A DNA stretch of 64,000 bases from Streptomyces cyaneochromogenes (GTDB lineage Bacteria > Actinomycetota > Actinomycetes > Streptomycetales > Streptomycetaceae): the NCBI RefSeq assembly GCF_003963535.1, contig NZ_CP034539.1, forward strand, positions 7,254,001-7,318,000, written 5' to 3'. The position numbers and the translations under genes are program-made. The notes beneath the pieces are model-generated. The model did not search any database, was not told the origin of the DNA, and saw nothing but the letters and a program-made list of their open reading frames with translations. Positions within the stretch are counted from its first letter, which is position 1, and each line of letters begins with the position of its first letter. This document shows positions 1-8,393 of this stretch, piece after piece.

Positions 1-499
1 GCCGTTCCTTCGGGCGGAGCGCGAAGGCCACCGCCAGGGAGGCGATCGCCGGTACCGGCGTGAGGAGGGTCAGGGTGGCCGGGAGAGGCAGGGGGGTGTC
101 GGCGGCCAGGAATTCCGCGGCGGCGCCGTCGAAGGGCATGCCCGTCAGGTCGCCTCGCAGGTGGAGGAAGAACAGCAGGGCCACCATCGAGCCGAGCGTG
201 CAGGACAGGGCGGTGGTCGTCGCCGAGACGGCCATCAGGCGGGCCGGGCCCAGACCGATCGCCGAGAGGCCGGAGCGGGGCTTGGCGCCGGGGTCCGTGC
301 GGGCCACCGCCACCGCGAAGTGGATCGTCGCCGCCAGCGGGGGCAGGCACCAGGCCAGGCGAAGGAGCGAGGAGCCGGGGGAGCCGGGGTGGGACAGTGC
401 GTAGCCCAGGGCGCTCAGGAGCAGGAAACTCGTGCCCGCGGACGCCGCCGCCACCAGCAGGCGGCGCAGCTGTACGGCGGGTTGGGCGCCGCGCGTCAG
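1..499 (-). CDS. Integral membrane protein, partial (ABC transporter partner)
   Basis: Translating the minus strand from 499 to the window edge gives 166 uninterrupted residues beginning LTRGAQPAVQLRRLL. It is rich in hydrophobic stretches: about residues 12-33, 44-62, 88-110 and 140-160. The putative CTG start overlaps the TGA stop of the upstream ABC ATPase (sequence CTGA), as expected for a translationally coupled transporter pair. The C-terminus lies outside the window. It is probably the membrane component of an export-type or MacB-like ABC system, but no FtsX or MacB motif is visible in this part. The CTG start is unusual; no better ATG or GTG was found nearby in frame. Confidence 0.6.
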   Translation of the reverse strand, partial: MTRGAQPAVQLRRLLVAAASAGTSFLLLSALGYALSHPGSPGSSLLRLAWCLPPLAATIHFAVAVARTDPGAKPRSGLSAIGLGPARLMAVSATTTALSCTLGSMVALLFFLHLRGDLTGMPFDGAAAEFLAADTPLPLPATLTLLTPVPAIASLAVAFALRPKER

Positions 500-1236
500 A
501 CGGAGAGCGAGCACGCGGCCCGGCCTTCCGCCTCGCCGACCGGGGGCAGTTGCACCGTGTTCACACGCCGTCCGTCCAGGAGGGTGATCCTGCGGTCGGC
601 CAGGGGAGCCGCGTCCGCGTCGTAGCTGGCCAGGACGACCGTGATGCCGTGCGAGCGGGCCGCCGTAGTCAGGGTGCGCAGGACCTGTGTGCGGTCGGTG
701 CGGTGCAGGGGCGCCGCCGGCTCGTCCGCGAACAGGACCGTGGGCGAGGGGGCCAGGGCCCGGGCGATGCAGACGCGCTGGCGTTCGGACTGGACCAGCT
801 GGTGCGGGCGCTTGCGGGCCGCCTTGCCGACGTCCAGGCGCTCCAGCCACTCCAGCGCGGCCGTCTTGGCACGCCGACGGCTGGTGCCGCGCAGCATCAG
901 CGGGAGGGCGGCGTTCTCCCAGACGTTCAGTTCGGGGACCAGGGACGGGGCCGGGTCGATCCAGCTGAAGCGGTCGCGGCGCAGCCGTTCGCGGTCCGTC
1001 GGGCCCATCTTGTGCACCGGCACGCTGTTGAACCAGACCTCGCCGCGCCGTACCGGGAGCAGGCCCGACAGGCATTGCAGCAGGGTCGTCTTGCCGCTGC
1101 CGCGCGGACCGATGACGGCGAGGACCTCGCCCTCCTGGACACCGAGCGAGACGCCGCTGAGCGCGGGTGAGCCGTCGTTGTAGGTGAAGTGCAGGGCGCG
1201 CGCCCAGAGCACGTCGTTGTCCGGCGGGGCCACCAT
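496..1236 (-). CDS. ABC transporter ATP-binding protein, degenerate
   Basis: 246 residues resembling the LolD/MacB-type ATPase subunit. A good Walker A (GPRGSGKTT) lies near residue 40 and a Walker B (VLFADEP) near residue 165. The signature motif is degenerate, reading QLVQSERQRV where LSGGQ is expected. The D-loop reads APLH and the usual switch histidine region reads LASYDAD. The ATG at 1236 (MVAPPDND) was preferred over an upstream in-frame start because a GAGGTG-like ribosome site precedes it and the ABC fold begins shortly after. The downstream membrane gene overlaps its stop. The substrate is unknown. Loss of the signature suggests low ATPase activity or a regulatory role. Confidence 0.85.
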   Translation of the reverse strand: MVAPPDNDVLWARALHFTYNDGSPALSGVSLGVQEGEVLAVIGPRGSGKTTLLQCLSGLLPVRRGEVWFNSVPVHKMGPTDRERLRRDRFSWIDPAPSLVPELNVWENAALPLMLRGTSRRRAKTAALEWLERLDVGKAARKRPHQLVQSERQRVCIARALAPSPTVLFADEPAAPLHRTDRTQVLRTLTTAARSHGITVVLASYDADAAPLADRRITLLDGRRVNTVQLPPVGEAEGRAACSLSV

Positions 1237-1352
1237 GACGTACACCTCGCTTCTGATCCGTTTCCCGTACCTGATCCCCCGTGCGGGGGAACGATGGCTC
1301 GGCCGATCGGTCACAGGAACGCTAGGCAGCCGTCACCCGGACCCCGGACAAC

Positions 1353-1405
1353 ACACGGCCCCGGGCCGCCGTTTCTCACTCGAACGGGCGGCTCCGGGGC
1401 CGGTG
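1353..1405 (-). terminator. Hairpin terminator after aminotransferase operon
   Basis: An imperfect GC-rich inverted repeat has arms starting ACACGGCCCCGG and ending CCGGGGCCGGTGT around an 8-nt loop. It lies 65 bp past the stop of the minus-strand aminotransferase and is a plausible intrinsic terminator for the Lrp/aminotransferase transcript. Confidence 0.55.
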
Positions 1406-1469
1406 TTGATCATCCAGACGGAAGATCAACTTCCGCCGGTCGGCGGGATCGGCCAGGTGGCCGGGCGCG

Positions 1470-2843
1470 TCACAGCTTGGTCCACGCCTCCGACAGCGTC
1501 GCGCGCAGGATCTGCTCGATCTCGTCGAACGTCTCCTGGTTGGAGATCAGCGGCGGGGCGAGCTGGATGACCGGGTCGCCACGGTCGTCGGCACGGCAGT
1601 ACAGGCCGTTCTCGAAGAGCTTCTTGGAGAGGAAGCCGTACAGGACGCGCTCGGTCTCCTCGGCGTTGAAGGACTCCTTGGTCGCCTTGTCCTTCACCAG
1701 CTCGATGCCGTAGAAGAAGCCGTTGCCGCGGACGTCGCCGACGATCGGGAGGTCGTACAGCTTCTCCAGGGTCGAGCGGAACGCGGCCTCGTTGTCGAGG
1801 ACGTGCTGGTTGAGCTTCTCGCGCTCGAACAGGTCGAGGTTGGCGATGCCCACCGCGGCCGACACGGGGTGGCCGCCGAAGGTGTAGCCGTGCAGGAAGG
1901 TGTTGTCGCCCTTGTAGAACGGCTCGGCGAGGCGGTCGGAGACGATGCACGCGCCGATCGGGGAGTAGCCCGAGGTCATGCCCTTGGCGCAGGTGATCAT
2001 GTCCGGGACGTAGCCGAACTTGTCGCAGGCGAACATCGTGCCCAGGCGGCCGAAGGCGCAGATGACCTCGTCCGACACCAGCAGGACGTCGTACTGGTCG
2101 CAGATCTCCCTGACCCGCTGGAAGTAGCCGGGCGGGGGCGGGAAGCAGCCGCCCGCGTTCTGCACCGGCTCCAGGAAGACGGCGGCGACCGTGTCCGGGC
2201 CCTCGAAGAGGATCTGCTGCTCGATCTGGTCGGCGGCCCAGCGGCCGAAGGCCTCCGGGTCGTCGCCGTGGATCGGGGCGCGGTAGATGTTGGTGTTCGG
2301 GACCTTGTGCGCGCCCGGGACGAGGGGCTCGAAGGGGGCCTTCAGGCCCGGCAGACCCGTGATGGACAGGGCGCCCTGCGGGGTGCCGTGGTAGGCGACG
2401 GCACGCGAGATCACCTTGTACTTGGTGGGCTTGCCGACCAGCTTGAAGTACTGCTTGGCGAGCTTCCAGGCGGTCTCCACCGCCTCACCGCCGCCGGTGG
2501 TGAAGAAGACCTTGTTGAGGTCGCCCGGAGCGTGGTCCGCGAGGCGGTCGGCGAGCTCGACGGCCTTCGGGTGGGCGTAGGACCAGATCGGGAAGAACGC
2601 CAGCTCCTGCGCCTGCTTGAAGGCGGTCTCGGCCAGCTCGACGCGGCCGTGCCCGGCCTGGACCACGAACAGGCCGGCGAGACCGTCGAGGTAACGCTTG
2701 CCCTTGTCGTCGTAGATGGAGGTGCCCTCGCCCCGGACGATGGTCGGGACGGGGGAGTTCTCGTACGAGGACATGCGCGTGAAGTGCATCCACAAGTGGT
2801 CGTACGCAGTCCTGCTGAGGTCCTGAGGGCTGTTGGTGCTCAC
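1470..2843 (-). CDS. Class III PLP-dependent omega-aminotransferase (polyamine/GABA type)
   Basis: 457 residues with a typical class III aminotransferase fold: FFTTGGGEAVETAWK in the cofactor-phosphate region, VAYHG, SDEVICAFGR, and the Schiff-base lysine in TCAKGMTSG. Family members move the amino group of putrescine-type or omega-amino acid substrates to pyruvate. The GTG start at 2843 follows a GAGGA ribosome site and lies 19 bp past the stop of the upstream Lrp-type regulator, so the two are co-transcribed. The divergent neighbour is an aminobutyraldehyde dehydrogenase, which makes putrescine (or a related diamine) the likely donor. Substrate specificity is inferred from context only. Confidence 0.9.
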   Translation of the reverse strand: MSTNSPQDLSRTAYDHLWMHFTRMSSYENSPVPTIVRGEGTSIYDDKGKRYLDGLAGLFVVQAGHGRVELAETAFKQAQELAFFPIWSYAHPKAVELADRLADHAPGDLNKVFFTTGGGEAVETAWKLAKQYFKLVGKPTKYKVISRAVAYHGTPQGALSITGLPGLKAPFEPLVPGAHKVPNTNIYRAPIHGDDPEAFGRWAADQIEQQILFEGPDTVAAVFLEPVQNAGGCFPPPPGYFQRVREICDQYDVLLVSDEVICAFGRLGTMFACDKFGYVPDMITCAKGMTSGYSPIGACIVSDRLAEPFYKGDNTFLHGYTFGGHPVSAAVGIANLDLFEREKLNQHVLDNEAAFRSTLEKLYDLPIVGDVRGNGFFYGIELVKDKATKESFNAEETERVLYGFLSKKLFENGLYCRADDRGDPVIQLAPPLISNQETFDEIEQILRATLSEAWTKL

Positions 2844-2871
2844 GGTTATCGGGTCCTCACGGTTATCGGGT
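2840..2871. repeat. 15-bp direct repeat at Lrp/aminotransferase junction
   Basis: TCACGGTTATCGGGT occurs twice, at 2840-2854 and 2857-2871, so the short spacer between the regulator stop and the aminotransferase start is a tandem duplication. It places a second copy of the start context just upstream of the used GTG. Confidence 0.8.
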
Positions 2872-3378
2872 TCCCCACATGTAGGTCTGCTTCTTGAGCT
2901 TGAGGTAGACGAAGCTCTCGGTCGAGCGCACTCCGGGGAGGGCCCGGATGCGTCGGTTGATGACCTCCAGGAGGTGGTCGTCGTCCTCGCAGACGATCTC
3001 CACCATCAGGTCGAAGGACCCGGCGGTCATCACCACGTACTCGCATTCGGACATGGCGGTCAGCGCGTCGGCCACGGACTCCACGTCGCCCTCGACGTGC
3101 ACACCGACCATCGCCTGCCGGCGGAAGCCCACGGTGAGCGGGTCCGTGACGGCGACGATCTGCATGACGCCCTGGTCGAGCAGCTTCTGGACGCGCTGGC
3201 GCACGGCCGCCTCGGACAGGCCCACGGCCTTGCCGATGGCGGCGTACGGCCGGCGGCCGTCCTCCTGAAGTTGTTCGATGATGGCGAGGGAGACGGAGTC
3301 CAGCTGCGGACCCCCGCTCCTGGGCTCGCGTGAGTCCCTGTGCTCTGCGCTTCGACTGGCCACGACGTCACTGTGCAC
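2863..3378 (-). CDS. Lrp/AsnC family transcriptional regulator
   Basis: About 171 residues. The N-terminal winged helix-turn-helix reads AAIGKAVGLSEAAVRQRVQKL at roughly residues 45-65 and is followed by a C-terminal RAM ligand-binding domain (VMTAGSFDLMVEIVCED). These proteins bind 15-bp palindromes and respond to amino acids. It is co-directional with the aminotransferase and divergent from the aldehyde dehydrogenase. It probably controls both in response to a polyamine or amino acid. Start is uncertain: GTG at 3378 is chosen, while an in-frame GTG at 3405 would add 9 residues. Neither has a clear ribosome site. Confidence 0.9.
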   Translation of the reverse strand: MHSDVVASRSAEHRDSREPRSGGPQLDSVSLAIIEQLQEDGRRPYAAIGKAVGLSEAAVRQRVQKLLDQGVMQIVAVTDPLTVGFRRQAMVGVHVEGDVESVADALTAMSECEYVVMTAGSFDLMVEIVCEDDDHLLEVINRRIRALPGVRSTESFVYLKLKKQTYMWGTR

Positions 3379-3438
3379 GACGTCTCGACAGTTCCGCAAG
3401 GCCACGGCGATGAAATTCGTTGTTTACGTGACTGAAGC

Positions 3439-3453
3439 CTGCGGATTTCGCAG
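3439..3453. promoter_or_regulatory. Candidate Lrp operator in divergent promoter
   Basis: CTGCG-GATTT-CGCAG is a perfect 5-bp inverted repeat with a 5-bp AT-rich spacer, in the 179-bp gap between the Lrp-type regulator and the divergent aldehyde dehydrogenase. Its 15-bp length and its position fit an AsnC/Lrp binding site. Function is inferred. Confidence 0.45.
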
Positions 3454-3557
3454 AAGTGGGGGGAGTGGGGGTGTTGAAAACGTGGGGCAGCCGATTAGGG
3501 TGGGTGTCTCAGAGAGTGGACAACCGCAAGCAGTGAAGACCTGACAGGAGGCCGGCA

Positions 3558-4997
3558 GTGAGCACCGAGCTGCGTCGTCTGCGCAACTACATCGACGGTG
3601 AGTTCCGGGACGCCGCCGACGGACGGACCACCGAGGTGGTCAACCCCGCGACGGGCGAGGCGTACGCGACCGCGCCGCTGTCCGGGCAGGCGGATGTCGA
3701 CGCCGCGATGGAGGCCGCTGCGCGCGCCTTCCCCGCCTGGCGTGACGCGACCCCCGCCGAGCGCCAGAAGGCCCTGCTGAAGATCGCGGACGCGTTCGAG
3801 GAGCGGGCCGAGGAGCTCATCGCGGCCGAGGTGGAGAACACGGGCAAGCCGATCGGGCTCACGCGGTCCGAGGAGATCCCGCCGATGGTCGACCAGATCC
3901 GCTTCTTCGCCGGCGCGGCGCGGATGCTGGAGGGCCGGTCGGCCGGTGAGTACATGGAGGGGATGACCTCGATCATCCGCCGGGAGCCGATCGGCGTCTG
4001 CGCGCAGGTCGCGCCCTGGAACTACCCGATGATGATGGCCGTGTGGAAGTTCGCGCCGGCCCTCGCGGCGGGCAACACGGTCGTGCTGAAGCCGTCGGAC
4101 ACGACCCCGGCGTCGACGGCCCTGATGGCCGACATCATCGGGTCGATCCTGCCCAAGGGTGTCTTCAACGTCATCACCGGTGACCGGGAGACCGGTCGCA
4201 TGATGGTCGAGCACGAGACCCCGGCCATGGCCTCCATCACCGGTTCGGTGCGCGCGGGCATGCAGGTCGCCGAGTCGGCGTCCAAGGACCTCAAGCGGGT
4301 CCACCTGGAGCTGGGCGGCAAGGCGCCGGTCGTCGTCTTCGAGGACACCGACATCGCCAAGGCCGTCGAGGACATCTCCGTCGCGGGCTTCTTCAACGCC
4401 GGGCAGGACTGTACGGCCGCCTGTCGCGTCCTCGTCCACGAGGCCATCCACGACGAGTTCGTCGCCGCGCTCGCCAAGGCCGCCGCCGACACCAAGACCG
4501 GGCAGCCGGACGACGAGGACGTGCTGTTCGGCCCGCTCAACAACCCCAACCAGCTCAAGCAGGTCGAGGGCTTCATCGAGCGTCTGCCCGCGCACGCGCG
4601 CGTGGAGGCCGGCGGAAAGCGGGTCGGCGAGAAGGGCTACTTCTTCGCGCCGACCGTGGTCTCCGGCGTCAAGCAGGACGACGAGATCATCCAGAAGGAG
4701 GTCTTCGGGCCGGTCATCACCGTGCAGTCCTTCTCGGACGAGGCGCAGGCCGTCGAGTGGGCGAACGGTGTCGAGTACGCGCTCGCGTCGTCGGTGTGGA
4801 CGAAGGACCACGGGCGGGCGATGCGGATGTCCAAGGCGCTGGACTTCGGGTGCGTGTGGATCAACACGCACATTCCGCTGGTCGCGGAGATGCCGCACGG
4901 CGGGTTCAAGAAGTCCGGGTACGGCAAGGACCTTTCGGCGTACGGGTTCGACGACTACACGCGGATCAAGCACGTGATGACGTCCCTGGACGCGTAG
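3558..4997 (+). CDS. Gamma-aminobutyraldehyde dehydrogenase-like aldehyde dehydrogenase
   Basis: 479 residues, full-length NAD-dependent aldehyde dehydrogenase. Visible motifs are APWNYPMMMA, KPSDTTP, ITGS, the ELGGK box and the catalytic cysteine in GQDCTA. The family oxidises aminoaldehydes made by diamine transamination, here probably 4-aminobutanal to GABA. The GTG start at 3558 has a strong AGGAGG ribosome site at 3546-3551. The gene is divergent from the Lrp regulator and followed by a polyamine-binding lipoprotein. A paralogue with the same WVN/WIN-H-PH-GG C-terminal signature lies at 19845. Specificity for aminobutyraldehyde is by context and resemblance to PatD-type enzymes. Confidence 0.9.
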   Translation: MSTELRRLRNYIDGEFRDAADGRTTEVVNPATGEAYATAPLSGQADVDAAMEAAARAFPAWRDATPAERQKALLKIADAFEERAEELIAAEVENTGKPIGLTRSEEIPPMVDQIRFFAGAARMLEGRSAGEYMEGMTSIIRREPIGVCAQVAPWNYPMMMAVWKFAPALAAGNTVVLKPSDTTPASTALMADIIGSILPKGVFNVITGDRETGRMMVEHETPAMASITGSVRAGMQVAESASKDLKRVHLELGGKAPVVVFEDTDIAKAVEDISVAGFFNAGQDCTAACRVLVHEAIHDEFVAALAKAAADTKTGQPDDEDVLFGPLNNPNQLKQVEGFIERLPAHARVEAGGKRVGEKGYFFAPTVVSGVKQDDEIIQKEVFGPVITVQSFSDEAQAVEWANGVEYALASSVWTKDHGRAMRMSKALDFGCVWINTHIPLVAEMPHGGFKKSGYGKDLSAYGFDDYTRIKHVMTSLDA

Positions 4998-5003
4998 TTT
5001 TTC

Positions 5004-5076
5004 GGCTGCGGGTGCGTGGGGGCCGGTCGCGCGCCCGCGGCGGAGCCGCATTTCGAGCACAGCCCCGCGCCCCTGA
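5004..5076 (-). repeat. Dispersed intergenic repeat, family A
   Basis: In reverse orientation this reads as a GGCGCGGGGCTGT... GCGGCTCCGCCGC ...GCGCGACC element ending in CCCCCACGCACCCGCAGC. Close copies occur at 58380-58450, and a shorter relative at 45794-45829. It occupies the gap between the aldehyde dehydrogenase and the PotD-like gene, and its palindromic core GCGGCTCCGCCGC could fold as RNA. Confidence 0.6.
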
Positions 5077-5211
5077 GGCGTTGCAGTCCCGGGCGGATCA
5101 AGTTCCGTCCGGGACTTCGGTGTTTCTGATCGACAACGTGTCCGGCCTGTGCCGTTGCACTCGACGTGGCGTCGATTGCCCGGTCATCGGCAGCGGCGGC
5201 ATGCTGCGGCA

Positions 5212-6402
5212 ATGGCGCTCCCATCGAAACGTCCATCGCTGTCCCGCCGGACCCTCCTGCGCACCCTCGGCGCGGGCGCGCTGCTCGGCGGCCTCGCCGG
5301 CTGCGGTGTGCCCGCCGCCCACGTACCTCCCGGTGAGCGGGCCGCCGCCGATCTCTCAGCCACCGACAAGCGGCTGACCTGGGCCAACTGGCCGCTGTAC
5401 ATCGACACGGACGACGAGGACGAGGCGCGGCGGCCGACGCTGGAGGCATTCGAGGAGCGCACGGGCATCTCGGTCGAGTACGTCGAGGAGATCAACGACA
5501 ACGACGAGTTCTTCGGCAAGGTCAGCCCCGCCCTGATGAACCGTCAGCGCACCGGCCGCGATCTCATCGTCATCAGCGACTGGATGTGCGCCCGGTTCGT
5601 ACGGCTGGGCTGGGTGCAGGAGATGGACCGGGCACGGCAGCCCAACGTGACGAAGCACCTGGACCCGCAGCTGCGGTCACCGGCCTTCGATCCCGGACGC
5701 AGGTTCACCGTGCCGTGGCAGTCCGGCATCACCGGCATCGCGTACAACCGCCGCAGGCTGGGCCGCGAGATACGGCACGTCTCCGAGCTGTGGGCGAGCG
5801 ACCTGAAGGGCCGGGTCACGCTGCTCTCCGGCCTGGACGAGGCCTTCGCACTCCTCATGCAGGGCAACGGCGTGGACATCACCCAGTGGACGGCGGACGA
5901 CTTCCACACGGTCTGCGACCAGGTCGAGAAGCAGGTGCGCGGGGGCCAGATCCGCCGCTTCACCGGCAACGACTACATCAAGGACCTGTCGAGCGGCGAC
6001 GTACTGGCCTGCCAGGCCTATTCGGGCGACGTCATCCAGCTCCAGGCGGACGACCCCGACATCCGCTTCGTCGTCCCCGAGGAGGGCGCCGAGCTCTGGT
6101 CGGAGTCCCTGATGATCCCCAACCTGGCCCGCCACAAGGCCAACGCCGAGCGGCTGATCGACTACTACTACGAGCCCGAGGTCGCAGCGGAGCTGGCCGC
6201 CTGGGTCAACTACGTCTGCCCGGTCCCGGCCGCCCAGGACGTCCTCGCCTCCGCCAAGGACGAGGAGACCGCCGCCCTGGCCGAGGACCCGCTGATCTTC
6301 CCGGACGCGGCGATGCGCGGGCGCCTGGCGATCGCGCGGGACATCACGTCCGGGGAGCGGGTGGAGTTCGCGAAGCGGTGGAACGTGATCGCGGGGTTGT
6401 AG
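5212..6402 (+). CDS. Spermidine/putrescine-binding lipoprotein, orphan PotD paralogue
   Basis: 396 residues. The N-terminus carries a twin-arginine signal (LSRRTLLR) and a lipobox LAGC, so the mature protein is a Tat-exported lipoprotein. The mature part is PotD-like (WANWPLYIDTD, GRDLIVISDWMCARFVRLGWV, RRFTGNDYIKDLSSGD, and a final YYYEPEVAAELAAWVNYVCPV). It is clearly paralogous to the PotD at 21465. No permease or ATPase is adjacent, so it may share the potABC transporter encoded 16 kb away. The ATG at 5212 was chosen because the signal peptide starts there; its ribosome site is weak. Confidence 0.88.
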   Translation: MALPSKRPSLSRRTLLRTLGAGALLGGLAGCGVPAAHVPPGERAAADLSATDKRLTWANWPLYIDTDDEDEARRPTLEAFEERTGISVEYVEEINDNDEFFGKVSPALMNRQRTGRDLIVISDWMCARFVRLGWVQEMDRARQPNVTKHLDPQLRSPAFDPGRRFTVPWQSGITGIAYNRRRLGREIRHVSELWASDLKGRVTLLSGLDEAFALLMQGNGVDITQWTADDFHTVCDQVEKQVRGGQIRRFTGNDYIKDLSSGDVLACQAYSGDVIQLQADDPDIRFVVPEEGAELWSESLMIPNLARHKANAERLIDYYYEPEVAAELAAWVNYVCPVPAAQDVLASAKDEETAALAEDPLIFPDAAMRGRLAIARDITSGERVEFAKRWNVIAGL

Positions 6403-6465
6403 CCGGATCCCGGTGCCTCGGCCGGCAGCGGTCGTCAGCCGACCCGCTCGAGGGCCACTCGGTTC

Positions 6466-6996
6466 TCAGCCGACCTGCTCGAAGACCATCGACCACCAGC
6501 TGTCCGGCTGCGCGAACGCGAACCGGTCGCGGGCCTGGAGGTACTCCACGAGCTTGTCCGTGTACGGGCCGCGGTCCTGCGCTGCGGCGTGCTCCAGGTG
6601 CTTGGTGCGCAGCGCGAAGCGGTACAGGAACTCGACGAGGTCGGCGAGGGTGCGGTTGACGATCTCGGCCTGCGGTTCCTCGCCGAAGGACATGAGGATG
6701 ACGTAGCCGCGCTCCATGTCGAGGCAGTACCGCATCCCGGGGTCGTCGGTGGGCCCGCCCAGCACGAGGATCCGGGTCTCCTCGCCGCCCGCGGCCACCG
6801 GCACCACGGTGAAGGGGTCGGGCCCCTCATCGGCGGTGTCGACGGTGAACAGGACGTCGACGAACAGGGGCACACCGACGTCGCACAGCACCTCGGCGTC
6901 GGCCTCGGACAGTCCGCGCTCCTCGGCGACGGCACGGTCCAGCGTGAGCACGCGGTCCGCGCCGAACAGCTCCGTCATCTCGTCATGGGTGGCCAT
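6466..6996 (-). CDS. SUKH-4 family immunity-type protein
   Basis: 176 residues. The pattern GMRYCLDMERGYVILMSFGEE followed by a C-terminal helical part with ADLVEFLYRF resembles SUKH-4 immunity proteins. The ATG at 6996 follows a purine-rich GGAAGAAGAGGA stretch. It lies 40 bp after another SUKH-type gene and downstream of a predicted secreted toxin pair, so it probably neutralises a related nuclease toxin. Family assignment comes from motif resemblance and context. It is a small, soluble, cytoplasmic protein with no signal peptide. Confidence 0.75.
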   Translation of the reverse strand: MATHDEMTELFGADRVLTLDRAVAEERGLSEADAEVLCDVGVPLFVDVLFTVDTADEGPDPFTVVPVAAGGEETRILVLGGPTDDPGMRYCLDMERGYVILMSFGEEPQAEIVNRTLADLVEFLYRFALRTKHLEHAAAQDRGPYTDKLVEYLQARDRFAFAQPDSWWSMVFEQVG

Positions 6997-7036
6997 GCGT
7001 CCTCTTCTTCCCTTTCTTCCCTCGTACTCTGTACGT

Positions 7037-7591
7037 TCAGCCGGTGAGACCGGCCCGCCGCAGCAGCTTCAGCCAGTCGTTGTACTCCCAGAGCTCGTCG
7101 TCGACCGACTCAAGCCGCGCGTACTCGGCGGGAGTGACCAGCCGCTCCAGGAAGTACGCCTCAACACTCGGCGCGAGCGGCTCGAAGCGCTCAGCGTCGA
7201 CCCACTCCCCATGTTCGTCCGGGATACCGAGGACACCGCCGCCCGCGCGGTCGAGGAAGACTGGTGTGTCGCCGATCAACCCGATGCAGAACAGCTTCGC
7301 CGGAGACAGCTCCAGCGGGGAGTCGACCACCGGCCCGCAGTAGAACTGGTGCTCTTCGGCCTCCTCCAGGCCGAAGAGCTGCACATTCGGCCCGCAGCTC
7401 ACGCCGTCCAGCACCCGGCAGAAGTCGAGGAACTCCCGCGGCACCCCGTCGGCCTCCGCCTCGGCCGCGGTCGCCTCGTCGATCGTCCCGCCGAGCGTGA
7501 AGCTCAGCACGTCCGGGCTCTCCGCCAGCGCCGTCCGCAGGGCGTCGACGGCCTCGATCAGACGGGGTGATCCCGGGCTCGCGCTAGTCAT
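7037..7591 (-). CDS. SMI1/KNR4 (SUKH) family immunity-type protein
   Basis: 184 residues, acidic, with the SUKH pattern of LGGTIDEATAAEAEADGVPREFLDFCRV near the N-terminus and a FCIGLIGDTPVFLDRAG-type beta core. The start ATG lies inside the end of the upstream toxin gene (ATGACTAG, with the toxin TAG at 7584-7586). The two are therefore translationally coupled, as is usual for toxin and cognate immunity genes. It is probably the specific antidote for the nuclease-like domain encoded at 7584-8393. A second SUKH gene follows. Function is inferred from family and position. Confidence 0.8.
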   Translation of the reverse strand: MTSASPGSPRLIEAVDALRTALAESPDVLSFTLGGTIDEATAAEAEADGVPREFLDFCRVLDGVSCGPNVQLFGLEEAEEHQFYCGPVVDSPLELSPAKLFCIGLIGDTPVFLDRAGGGVLGIPDEHGEWVDAERFEPLAPSVEAYFLERLVTPAEYARLESVDDELWEYNDWLKLLRRAGLTG

Positions 7592-8393
7592 CTGGCCACC
7601 ACTTGATGTCGATGTTGATCGGATTGCCGTCCGGAAGATCCTTGATCTGCGGGCGTATCTGCTGCGTGCCGATGTCGAAGTTCGTCGTCCGGTCCAGCAT
7701 CCGCAGGTTACGCCACGCGTCCGGACCACCGGTCTGCAGCTCGTTGACGTGGTCGGGCTGCATTGCACGGGCGGCCTCCGCCGCCTCGTTGGCGAACTCG
7801 GGATCGTCCTTGTGGTTCCTGCGGATCAGGGCTTCCAGGGCGCCCTTGTACTGCTTGGTGATCTCCTTGTCGCGGTAGTCCTCGGTCTTGCCCTTGAACT
7901 TGAAGAGCTTCCCCTCCTCGCCCAGCCGCTGCAGAGCCCTCGCCTTCCGCTCGAAGGCCTGCTTGGGCATGCCGGGCTTCCACTCCAGCGTGACGGTATG
8001 GGGATCCTTGCTCGCATCCGGCCGGTCCTTGCCGATTCCGCCACCGTCACGGACCGTGTCCTGGTTGCGGGAGCGGTTGACGATGTTGTTCAGCATCGTC
8101 TCGATGTTCTTGTCGTTGCGCGCGTGGTTCTCGCCCATCGCCCGCACGCCCTTGGACACGTCCTGGAGGTGCTTGTGCAGCTGGTCCTCGGCGTCCTCGA
8201 TGGCCTTGAGGATCCGTTCCGCCCCGCTCTCCACGGCCGCCGCCATGCTGCCCCGGCCCCGCGTCCGGTCCAGCCCGGCACGGCTGCGGCGCAGTTGGGG
8301 ACGGGCGCCGGACTCCTGCTCGTCGGCCTGGGAGGTGACCCGGTCGGCCAGCCGGTCGGTCAGGTCCTTGTCGTTGCGTACGGTGTCGCTCAC
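7584..8393 (-). CDS. Polymorphic toxin C-terminal protein with HNH-like nuclease domain
   Basis: 269 residues, starting at a GTG that overlaps the preceding stop (GTGA). The first part is charged and helical. The C-terminal 120 residues begin HTVTLEWKPGMPKQAF and end with a DHVNELQTGG...WRNLRMLD...N.DIGTQQIRPQI segment. This D-H-x-x-E-L-Q / N-L / N pattern resembles HNH/EndoVII-fold toxin nucleases of bacterial polymorphic toxins, where such domains cut nucleic acid. The immunity gene overlaps its end. The same frame stays open upstream to about 9047, but that part opposes the coding frame of the neighbouring gene and is not used. No activity is proven. Confidence 0.72.
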   Translation of the reverse strand: MSDTVRNDKDLTDRLADRVTSQADEQESGARPQLRRSRAGLDRTRGRGSMAAAVESGAERILKAIEDAEDQLHKHLQDVSKGVRAMGENHARNDKNIETMLNNIVNRSRNQDTVRDGGGIGKDRPDASKDPHTVTLEWKPGMPKQAFERKARALQRLGEEGKLFKFKGKTEDYRDKEITKQYKGALEALIRRNHKDDPEFANEAAEAARAMQPDHVNELQTGGPDAWRNLRMLDRTTNFDIGTQQIRPQIKDLPDGNPINIDIKWWPDD

